From positions 4,039 to 16,569 of the forward strand of contig DIEY01000043.1 of assembly GCA_002418865.1 (NCBI GenBank): a DNA stretch of 12,531 nucleotides. Reading direction: 5' to 3'. Numbering within the stretch: position 1 is the first letter of the stretch; each line of letters starts with the position of its first letter. This document shows, piece after piece, positions 7,297 through 12,531 of this stretch. This DNA comes from Bacteroidales bacterium UBA5762. Lineage in GTDB: Bacteria > Bacteroidota > Bacteroidia > Bacteroidales > TTA-H9. The position numbers and the translations under genes are program-made. The notes below the pieces were generated by a model. That model was not told the origin of the DNA, searched no databases, and saw only the letters and a list, made by a program, of their open reading frames with translations.

Positions 7297-7830
7297 TCAT
7301 GGATTCAAGTAAAGCAGATCGTCGGGGATAATTGTTTTTATAATTTTATGCTTGAAATCGATATTCTTTATAAACTGCTCGTTAACTGGCAACAAAACTT
7401 CCATTTCATCAAATTTGAACACGACCAAAGGATTATCGGCCGTACCGCCAAGACTTTGAACTATACCCAATTCACCCTTGTAAATATCAACAATTTTAAA
7501 TCCCTCTATCTGTTTTATAGAAGACTGAACTTGCCATGATGATGGGAAAAAGTCTTTATGAACATAATAAGTTCGTTTGCAAAGGAGAGCAGCTTTTTTG
7601 GGGTCAGAAATATCTTCCAGCTGAATAATCCATCGCTCGCCAGAGCCAGCTTGCAATTCCTGAATATGGAATGGAACAAAACTGCCATCTATATCAATAA
7701 AGATATAGTCTATTTGATAATTTTCGAAAGGATTATAGTTTAGGTTGATAGATATGGCAAGTGCGCCTGAAATGCCATAAGATCGCAGTATTTGACCGGT
7801 TTCGATATAATCTTCTCTTTTGATCATCAA
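7297..7830 (-). CDS. rimM: Ribosome maturation factor RimM
   Basis: Binds S19 on the immature 30S subunit and helps assemble the head of the 16S rRNA 3' domain. The protein has 177 aa. The RimM N-domain (about 7-92) begins TGQILRSYGISGAL, the G-x-x-x-x-x-x-G-x-x-G pattern of the family, and includes GERWIIQLEDISDPKKAALL with the tyrosine-rich end TYYV. The PRC-barrel domain (about 106-176) shows EGFKIVDIYKGELGIV, NPLVVF, EVLLPVNEQFI and the closing IIPDDLLYL. Two adjacent ATGs are possible (7830 and 7827). The gene lies directly after rpsP, its usual partner, but with a strong terminator in the 76-bp gap and no convincing promoter of its own. Confidence 0.95.
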   Translation of the reverse strand: MMIKREDYIETGQILRSYGISGALAISINLNYNPFENYQIDYIFIDIDGSFVPFHIQELQAGSGERWIIQLEDISDPKKAALLCKRTYYVHKDFFPSSWQVQSSIKQIEGFKIVDIYKGELGIVQSLGGTADNPLVVFKFDEMEVLLPVNEQFIKNIDFKHKIIKTIIPDDLLYLNP

Positions 7831-7842
7831 TATGGAGATTTA

Positions 7843-7878
7843 GCGCTCTAAAATAATAAAAAACCCGGCATAGAGCGC
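7843..7878 (-). promoter_or_regulatory. Possible alternative pairing across the rpsP-rimM terminator
   Basis: Eight bases spanning the terminator loop and the stem edge (plus strand TAGAGCGC, 7871-7878) are exactly complementary to GCGCTCTA at 7843-7850, just before the rimM start. In the leftward RNA the two could form a pseudoknot or a hairpin that competes with the terminator. This rests on base complementarity only. Confidence 0.3.
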
Positions 7879-7883
7879 CGGGT
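7851..7883 (-). terminator. Strong intrinsic terminator between rpsP and rimM
   Basis: On the minus strand ACCCGGC (7883-7877) and GCCGGGT (7869-7863) form a perfect 7-bp GC-rich stem with a 7-nt loop. A T-rich tract (7862-7851, T5-A-TT-A-TTT) follows at once. It lies 24 nt after the rpsP stop and ends 20 nt before the rimM ATG. On the plus strand the stem is followed by CTAAAAAG, so it acts leftward only. Confidence 0.85.
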
Positions 7884-7906
7884 CTAAAAAGAAAACAAAA
7901 AGGAGG

Positions 7907-8437
7907 TTATTCAACAGAGGCGGGTAAATTTTCAGTTTCTTCAGAATGAGGCGCCTCAGCCTCAATAGAAGGAGCGTTTGCGCTACGTTTTTTGGCAATT
8001 TGTTGAGCTCTTTCCTCAGCAATTTTACGTTCGGCTTCCTGTTGGTTTTTCAAATGCTCTCTCCTAAGATTTACCTTTTGCGAAATTTTGGCTTTAATTC
8101 GAGTTTCTTTAGCTTCCATCCATTCTTGAAATTTAGCTTCTGCCTGTTCGGAGGTAAGGGCACCTTTTTCGACACCTCTCAATAAGTGTCTTCTCAAAAG
8201 TACACCCTTATAAGATAACAGAGCTTTTACCGTATCGGTGGGTTGAGCGCCCACATTCAACCAGTAAATCGCCCTATCCATATCAATTTTAATATCTGCA
8301 GGATTGGTCAAGGGATTATAAGTTCCCAATTTTTCGATAAAACGTCCATCGCGTGGTGCACGACCATCGGCTACGACAATATGGTAAAAAGGTTGACCTT
8401 TTTTACCAAATCGTTGCAATCTCATTCTAACAGCCAT
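7907..8437 (-). CDS. rpsP: 30S ribosomal protein S16 (bS16) with long C-terminal tail
   Basis: Structural protein of the small ribosomal subunit, bound to the 16S rRNA 5' domain. The S16 core is residues 1-80: MAVRMRLQRFGKKGQPFYHIVV, ADGRAPRDGRFIEKLGTYNP and the GAQPTDTVKALL motif. At 176 aa it is about twice the length of E. coli S16 (82 aa). The remainder, about 98-176, is a highly charged, probably helical Lys/Glu/Ala/Gln-rich tail ending in an acidic segment, an extension I know from Bacteroidota S16 proteins. The ATG at 8437 is the normal start. A -7 box lies 56 nt upstream and a hairpin lies between them; the gene ends at a strong terminator. It follows lpxA on the same strand after 104 bp, which is long enough for its own promoter. 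Confidence 0.96.
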   Translation of the reverse strand: MAVRMRLQRFGKKGQPFYHIVVADGRAPRDGRFIEKLGTYNPLTNPADIKIDMDRAIYWLNVGAQPTDTVKALLSYKGVLLRRHLLRGVEKGALTSEQAEAKFQEWMEAKETRIKAKISQKVNLRREHLKNQQEAERKIAEERAQQIAKKRSANAPSIEAEAPHSEETENLPASVE

Positions 8438-8470
8438 AAATTTTTAATGTTTTAAAATGTTATAGGGTCT

Positions 8471-8489
8471 CTTGTTTACGAAAAACAAG
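8471..8489 (-). promoter_or_regulatory. Hairpin at the predicted 5' end of the rpsP mRNA
   Basis: On the minus strand CTTGTTT (8489-8483) and AAACAAG (8477-8471) form a perfect 7-bp stem with a 5-nt loop. It starts within a few bases of the transcript start expected from the TAATTTTG box and ends 33 nt before the rpsP ATG. No T-run follows, so it is not a terminator for lpxA. It may protect the 5' end or serve in S16 control. Confidence 0.4.
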
Positions 8490-8493
8490 CTTG

Positions 8494-8501
8494 CAAAATT
8501 A
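8494..8501 (-). promoter_or_regulatory. -7 box (TAATTTTG) for rpsP
   Basis: The minus strand reads TAATTTTGCA, an exact TAnnTTTG match with the frequent trailing CA. The start site would fall near 8487, about 50 nt before the rpsP ATG. The -33 region is A/T-only with no clear TTG. Confidence 0.5.
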
Positions 8502-8541
8502 CAAAAAATTTTTAAATCTATTTATTTTTATTAGAATGAAT

Positions 8542-9351
8542 TCAAAAATCCTCATCCGACTGAGGCAGGAGATTGTTTCCAGGGCCTTTAATCAAGCCAC
8601 GTGATGAGCTTTTAATGAATTCTACTATATTTTGTAGTTCAGGTGAAGGAGGAATTTGTTCTTGAAGAGTTTGAAGGGCGTGAGAGACATTCAATCCTTT
8701 TAAATAAATGATATGATAAATTTTTTCTATGTGTCGTATGGTTTCGAGGGAAAATCCACGGCGTGAAAGCCCTATGGAGTTGACTCCGGTGAATATCAGA
8801 GGTTCACGTGCGGCCTTGATATAGGGAGGAACATCTTTTCTAACCAACGAACCTCCACCTATCATAGAATGAGCACCAATACGAACAAACTGGTGTACGG
8901 CCGACATTCCTCCCACTATAGCCCAGTCGAAAATCTCGATATGCCCAGCCAAATTGACTGCATTGGCCAAAACTACATGGTCGTGTATATGGCAATCATG
9001 AGCAATATGCACATAAGCCATGATCAGGCAGTCGTTTCCGACCACAGTTTCCCCACTGGCCTTAGTGCCACGATTTACAGTGACAAATTCTCTGATTGTT
9101 GTGTTATCGCCAATTTTTACAATTGAATCCTCTCCATTAAACTTTAAATCTTGGGGAATTGCTGAAATAACTGCACCAGGAAAAATACGACAGTTTTTAC
9201 CGATACGTGCCCCTTCTAAAATAGTGACATTGGGACCAATCCAAGTTCCTTCATCTATCTCAACGTTATTATGAATGCAAGTAAAAGGTTCAACTACCAC
9301 TGATGGGTGAAGTTTGGCTTCGGGATGAATACTCGTAAAAGCTTGATTCAT
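8542..9351 (-). CDS. lpxA: UDP-N-acetylglucosamine acyltransferase LpxA
   Basis: First step of lipid A synthesis in the cytoplasm: transfers a (R)-3-hydroxyacyl chain from ACP to O3 of UDP-GlcNAc. The 269-aa protein has an N-terminal left-handed beta helix of hexapeptide repeats (about 8-185) and a helical C-terminus. The catalytic base is His118 in HIAHDC (E. coli His125); His115, His137 (LAGH) and His153 (AVHQF) match E. coli 122, 144 and 160. The PQDLK loop (66-70) is present. Gly166 in MIGGGS aligns with E. coli Gly173, the residue that leaves room for a long acyl chain. The length is normal (E. coli 262). It follows lpxC/fabZ after 63 bp on the same strand. An imperfect box, AACTTTTG at 9399-9406, lies in that gap. 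Confidence 0.96.
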   Translation of the reverse strand: MNQAFTSIHPEAKLHPSVVVEPFTCIHNNVEIDEGTWIGPNVTILEGARIGKNCRIFPGAVISAIPQDLKFNGEDSIVKIGDNTTIREFVTVNRGTKASGETVVGNDCLIMAYVHIAHDCHIHDHVVLANAVNLAGHIEIFDWAIVGGMSAVHQFVRIGAHSMIGGGSLVRKDVPPYIKAAREPLIFTGVNSIGLSRRGFSLETIRHIEKIYHIIYLKGLNVSHALQTLQEQIPPSPELQNIVEFIKSSSRGLIKGPGNNLLPQSDEDF

Positions 9352-9414
9352 TTTTGAGAGTTTAGTTTGTAGTGAAGCAACGAGTAAAATATATTTTCCA
9401 AAAGTTAGTTTTCG

Positions 9415-10836
9415 TTATGCATTTGAAGGAGATGTTTTTCTGGAGATTTGAGCTAACATCTCGGCTTCCATCACCACTTTATCGCCTACAAAGGCTTTTC
9501 CTCTCATGTGGCATAAACCCCGACGAATGGGTGAAACAAGCTCGAGTGAAAAAATGAGGGTATCCCCTGGAACTACTTTATGACGGAATTTTACTTCATT
9601 AATCTTCATAAAATAAGTGAGATAGTTCTCAGGGTCGGGAACAGTGCTCATGACCAGAACACCACCTGTTTGCGCCATGGCCTCAATTTGCATTACTCCA
9701 GGCATTACAGGCTCATCGGGGAAATGTCCAGTAAAAAATGCTTCGTTCATAGTCACATTTTTTAGGCCTACTACATGCGAATTGCTCATCTCCAATATCT
9801 TATCTATTAATAAAAAAGGAGGCCTGTGGGGAAGCAATTTTTTTATACCGTTGATATCGAGCACAGCCGGTTGATTAGGATCATACTGGGGTGCACACTC
9901 TGTTTTTCGATGTTCTTTTAAATAAGCCTCTCTCATTTTTCGGGCAAAGGCAATATTGACTTCGTGACCAGGACGCGTTGCCAACACATGAGCCTTAAAT
10001 CTAAACCCAGTTAGCGCTAAATCGCCGACAAGATCCAAAAGTTTATGGCGAGCAGGCTCATTCATATAATGCAACTCTAAGTTATTCAAAATACCTTCTT
10101 GGAGTACCTTTACTTCGGGTCGATTGAAATAATTGGCCAGTCTTTTTAATTCTTCTTCAGATAAAATTTTATCCACCAATACAATGGCGTTGTTAATATC
10201 GCCTCCTTTAATAAGATTATGTTGTATCAATTGTTCGAGTTCATGAATAAAAACAAAGGTACGACAGGGAGCTATTTCATCCTTAAACTCAGCCATGTCG
10301 TCAAGAGTAGCAAATTGGGTATCAAGAACCTTCGAGTTAAACTGAATCATCACCCAAAAACGTTGAACATCAGAAGGAATGGCAATAATTTCAGAGTTAC
10401 GATTAGATTGAGTATAAATTAAATTATGTTTGAGCTCAAAATATATACGTTGAGCCTCCTGGTCAACTAAACCGACTTTTTGCATCGAATCTATCCAGGG
10501 AGCCGAGCTACCGTCAAGAATAGGCACTTCATTCCCATCCATTTCAATTATTATATTGTCGACCCCACTACCATATATAGCTGCCAGCAAATGCTCAACT
10601 GTGCTGATAAAGATATTATCTCTTTGCAAATTAGTACTTCTATCGGTATTTTGTACATTATCGACTATGGCCTCAATTTGAGGATGGCCATCTAAATCTA
10701 TACGAATGAATTTATAACCGTGGTTTACAGGTGCCGGCTTCAGGGTGAGGGTAACAAACTCACCTGTGTGCAGACCCGTACCAGAAATAGTTATAGGAGA
10801 AGCTATCGTTTTTTGAGGATCATTTATCAATGGCAT
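9415..10836 (-). CDS. lpxC/fabZ: Bifunctional LpxC deacetylase / FabZ dehydratase fusion
   Basis: One 473-aa polypeptide carries two enzymes. The N-terminal LpxC part (about 8-310) is the zinc deacetylase that commits UDP-3-O-acyl-GlcNAc to lipid A. It shows SGTGLHTGE (18-26), TVEHLLAA with Glu81 and zinc ligand His82, ARHKLLDLVGD with ligands His264 and Asp268, and RPGHEVN with His291. After a short linker (about 311-325), the C-terminal FabZ part (326-473) dehydrates 3-hydroxyacyl-ACP in fatty-acid synthesis. It has LPHRPPFLLID, catalytic His371 in GHFPDEPVMPG and Glu385 in MQIEAMAQTGG. The fusion joins two activities that draw on the same 3-hydroxyacyl-ACP pool and is a hallmark of Bacteroidota; both active sites look intact. 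It lies 64 bp after lpxD with a -7 box in the gap. Confidence 0.97.
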   Translation of the reverse strand: MPLINDPQKTIASPITISGTGLHTGEFVTLTLKPAPVNHGYKFIRIDLDGHPQIEAIVDNVQNTDRSTNLQRDNIFISTVEHLLAAIYGSGVDNIIIEMDGNEVPILDGSSAPWIDSMQKVGLVDQEAQRIYFELKHNLIYTQSNRNSEIIAIPSDVQRFWVMIQFNSKVLDTQFATLDDMAEFKDEIAPCRTFVFIHELEQLIQHNLIKGGDINNAIVLVDKILSEEELKRLANYFNRPEVKVLQEGILNNLELHYMNEPARHKLLDLVGDLALTGFRFKAHVLATRPGHEVNIAFARKMREAYLKEHRKTECAPQYDPNQPAVLDINGIKKLLPHRPPFLLIDKILEMSNSHVVGLKNVTMNEAFFTGHFPDEPVMPGVMQIEAMAQTGGVLVMSTVPDPENYLTYFMKINEVKFRHKVVPGDTLIFSLELVSPIRRGLCHMRGKAFVGDKVVMEAEMLAQISRKTSPSNA

Positions 10837-10862
10837 TTCTCATTAAATTAGAATATGTTTTA

Positions 10863-10870
10863 CAAAAGTA
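10863..10870 (-). promoter_or_regulatory. -7 box (TACTTTTG) for lpxC/fabZ
   Basis: The minus strand reads TACTTTTGTA, an exact TAnnTTTG match ending 26 nt before the lpxC ATG, in the short gap after lpxD. A TTC, one base off TTG, lies about 17 nt upstream. It could let lpxC/fabZ be transcribed apart from lpxD. Confidence 0.45.
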
Positions 10871-10900
10871 GATATTATGCGAAAACTGAAGAATTATAGG

Positions 10901-11947
10901 CTAAGCATCGCTTCTACGCTCTTCCAGCTCTTTTAGGCGTTCCTCTAATTGATTTATTTTTTCATATAATTGATGAAGATTTCTGAAATGTACATAAGAT
11001 TTTTGGTACTTTTTATATTCGAAGGCTGGACTACCTTGCACTATAGCACCTTTCTGTGTAATAGAGCTACCTATTCCCGATTGGGCAGCTATTTTTACTT
11101 CATCGGCAATAGTGATATGCCCAATTATTCCTACCTGGCCTCCTATCATACAATTAGCTCCAATTTTTGTGGAACCAGAGATCCCAGTTTGAGAAGCTAT
11201 CACCGTATTTTCTCCAATCTCAACATTATGAGCCACTTGAATTAAATTATCCAGTTTAACTCCTTTATGTACAACAGTACTTCCTAAGGTCGCTCTGTCA
11301 ATAGTTGTATTAGCTCCAATTTCAACATGATCTTCTATAATAACATTCCCAATTTGTGGTACTTTCTGGTAATCGTTGCCTTGAGGAGCAAATCCAAAAC
11401 CATCCGCCCCAATCACTACACCCGAATGCAAAGTGCACTCCTTGCCTATAATATTCATACTGTAGACTTTGACACCTGCAAACAATGTGGATTTTTCACC
11501 TATCTTGCAATGATCACCCACGTAAGTTAAAGGATAGATCTTGGCCTCATCGCCTATTTCGGTATCTTCACCAATATAAGCAAACTCACCAATATACACG
11601 TTTTGGCCAATATGAGCATTGGGATGTATGAAAGCCTGAGGCGATATTCCCTTCCGATTTAGAAAAATCTGATTGAATTTTTCGAGTAAAAAAGCAAATG
11701 CGACATAAGGATTCTCTACACGCAGCAATATGGGTTTAACAGGATGTTCGGGTATGAAATCTTTACTTACAAGAACCATAGAAGCTTTAGTAGTATAAAT
11801 GAAAGGAATATATTTGGGATTGGCCAGAAATGTTAACGTCCCCGGACTCGCCTCTTCAATTTTTGCTAAATTATTGATCTTGATATCAGGATCTCCTTCT
11901 ACCTCGGCATTGAGCAGGGCAGCTAATTCATGGGCAGTAAATTCCAT
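10901..11947 (-). CDS. lpxD: UDP-3-O-(3-hydroxyacyl)glucosamine N-acyltransferase LpxD
   Basis: Third lipid A enzyme: adds a second 3-hydroxyacyl chain to the amine freed by LpxC. Numbered from the ATG at 11947 (348 aa), the N-terminal uridine-binding domain (1-90) starts MEFTAHELAALL and contains IEEASPGTLTFL. A long left-handed beta helix (about 105-310) carries GADGFGFAP (180-188) and the catalytic His240 in QVAHNVEIGEN (E. coli His239). A charged coiled-coil tail (LEERLKELEERR) ends the chain and fits the trimer. The frame could open at a TTG at 11974, but that codon lies inside the TACTTTTG promoter box, so it cannot be the start if the box is used; M at 11947 also matches the family N-terminus. 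It is the first gene of the lipid A cluster. Confidence 0.96.
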   Translation of the reverse strand: MEFTAHELAALLNAEVEGDPDIKINNLAKIEEASPGTLTFLANPKYIPFIYTTKASMVLVSKDFIPEHPVKPILLRVENPYVAFAFLLEKFNQIFLNRKGISPQAFIHPNAHIGQNVYIGEFAYIGEDTEIGDEAKIYPLTYVGDHCKIGEKSTLFAGVKVYSMNIIGKECTLHSGVVIGADGFGFAPQGNDYQKVPQIGNVIIEDHVEIGANTTIDRATLGSTVVHKGVKLDNLIQVAHNVEIGENTVIASQTGISGSTKIGANCMIGGQVGIIGHITIADEVKIAAQSGIGSSITQKGAIVQGSPAFEYKKYQKSYVHFRNLHQLYEKINQLEERLKELEERRSDA

Positions 11948-11971
11948 ATACCTAGTTATGTTAAATAAATG

Positions 11972-11979
11972 CAAAAGTA
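11972..11979 (-). promoter_or_regulatory. -7 box (TACTTTTG) for lpxD
   Basis: The minus strand reads TACTTTTGCA, an exact TAnnTTTG match whose last base is 24 nt before the lpxD ATG at 11947. The leader would be about 18 nt. The same eight bases precede lpxC/fabZ. The -33 region has only T-rich sequence. Confidence 0.55.
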
Positions 11980-12134
11980 AGTTATATTAATTATTAAAAG
12001 AGTTAATCACACCACTAATTTTATACCGAATCGAACAGAAATAATCTATTGATGAAAAATCAATAAAAATTTCATTTTCAATACGACATTCCCCTAGATT
12101 TAGGTATTTAGGCATGCTTTCAAATTTTTGGCAA

Positions 12135-12161
12135 ATAACAAACCATACAGTGATTTGTTAT
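12135..12161. promoter_or_regulatory. Perfect 8-bp inverted repeat upstream of the MazG gene
   Basis: ATAACAAA (12135-12142) and TTTGTTAT (12154-12161) are exact reverse complements separated by 11 bp, about 46 nt before the MazG ATG. The geometry, about 19 bp centre to centre, would suit a dimeric regulator. A hairpin is also possible, but no T-run follows. Its base content makes chance occurrence plausible. Confidence 0.25.
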
Positions 12162-12207
12162 AAAATAGCTTATTTTGACGATTCTAATCAAACTAAACAA
12201 AAGGCCC

Positions 12208-12531
12208 ATGGAAATTACTTTAAATAAAGCGCAACAAGATGTAGATCAATGGATAAAAACCATTGGGGTGAATTATTTCGACGAATTGACCAATTTGGCG
12301 CTGTTGATGGAAGAAGTAGGAGAAGTAGCTCGCATCATGGCGAGAAAATATGGTCAACAGATGGCTAAGCCAGAGGAAATAGCCGATAATCTGGCCGATG
12401 AGTTTGCCGATGTTTTGTTCGTCCTGATATGCCTGGCCAACCAAACAGGAACAAACCTTACCGAGGCCTTCCTCGCAAATCTCGTAAAGAAAACTACACG
12501 TGATGCACTGCGCCACAAGAATAACCCTAAA
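12208..12531 (+). CDS. MazG-family nucleotide pyrophosphohydrolase (3' end at window edge)
   Basis: All-alpha NTP pyrophosphohydrolase-like protein that would hydrolyse (d)NTPs to NMP and pyrophosphate, a house-cleaning role; the exact substrate is unknown. The ATG at 12208 opens 108 codons that run to the last base without a stop. The N-terminus reads MEITLNKAQQDVDQWI. The metal-binding motifs are EEVGE (35-39) and, after about 25 residues, DEFAD with Glu65 and Asp68, together giving the EExxE...ExxD signature. The C-terminal KKTTRDALRHKNNPK resembles the end of short single-domain Bacteroidota homologues of about 110 aa, so the stop is probably a few codons beyond the window. It is divergent from lpxD. 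There is no Shine-Dalgarno sequence; the ATG is preceded by AAAGGCCC. Confidence 0.87.
   Translation, partial: MEITLNKAQQDVDQWIKTIGVNYFDELTNLALLMEEVGEVARIMARKYGQQMAKPEEIADNLADEFADVLFVLICLANQTGTNLTEAFLANLVKKTTRDALRHKNNPK

Larger units (their letters stand above)
11948..12207. other. Divergent promoter region between lpxD and the MazG gene
   Basis: This AT-rich gap holds the lpxD promoter box on the left. Further right are a 7-bp inverted repeat TATTGAT/ATCAATA (12047-12053 and 12059-12065, loop of 5) and an 8-bp one at 12135-12161, listed separately. No open frame of note, tRNA or repeat array is visible. Confidence 0.5.

Noticed and set aside
7240..7539. 99-codon plus-strand open frame
   Set aside because: It mostly overlaps rimM antisense, and rimM has both domains intact.
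12047..12065. TATTGAT/ATCAATA hairpin as a terminator
   Set aside because: The stem is AT-only apart from one G-C pair, no T-run follows on either strand, and no gene ends nearby.
12220..12516. 98-codon open frame on the minus strand at the right edge
   Set aside because: It is antisense to the MazG coding sequence, whose EExxE and ExxD motifs are clear on the plus strand; the minus translation resembles nothing.
1..12531. CRISPR array, toxin-antitoxin, restriction or other defence island
   Set aside because: No regularly spaced repeats or defence-type domains are present. MazG and the RuvC-like protein occur singly beside housekeeping genes, which does not support a defence module.

Overview
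The window reads as a piece of a Bacteroidota (Bacteroidetes) chromosome, and almost all of it is housekeeping core. The signs are an LpxC deacetylase fused to a FabZ dehydratase in one polypeptide, a ribosomal protein S16 with a long charged C-terminal tail, a PIN-PhoH protein, promoter-like TAnnTTTG boxes just upstream of several genes, an AT-rich composition and no strong Shine-Dalgarno sequences. The ferredoxin-like DUF2148 protein hints at an anaerobic or microaerobic lifestyle; that is inference only. I cannot name the genus.

Left part (1-5470). A 5'-truncated PIN-PhoH ATPase gene runs rightward off the left edge. After a roughly 290-bp gap that holds a stop-free but start-less stretch come a membrane-anchored DUF4340 protein (-), a YbfF-type alpha/beta hydrolase (+), a secreted probable outer-membrane beta-barrel protein (-) and the Tat translocase subunit TatC (-). 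These look like separately transcribed single genes with alternating strands.

Centre and right (5471-11947). A DUF2148 Fe-S protein (+) converges with a long leftward run. In transcription order the run is lpxD, lpxC/fabZ, lpxA (the first steps of lipid A synthesis plus the fatty-acid dehydratase that competes for the same hydroxyacyl-ACP), rpsP (S16), rimM (30S maturation), trmN6 (tRNA1Val m6A37 methyltransferase) and a small RuvC-like RNase H-fold protein of unknown role. TAnnTTTG boxes precede lpxD, lpxC/fabZ and rpsP, and a strong intrinsic terminator sits between rpsP and rimM, so the run is probably several overlapping transcription units.

Right edge (12208-12531). A divergent MazG-family nucleotide pyrophosphohydrolase gene reads off the end of the window and is probably within a few codons of complete.

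I found no tRNA or rRNA gene, CRISPR array, intact mobile element or obvious new multi-gene defence system. The points most worth following up are the orphan RuvC-like gene behind trmN6, the rpsP-rimM terminator whose loop is complementary to the sequence just before rimM, the hairpin at the predicted 5' end of the rpsP mRNA, and the possible repeat or gene remnant at 1429-1629.
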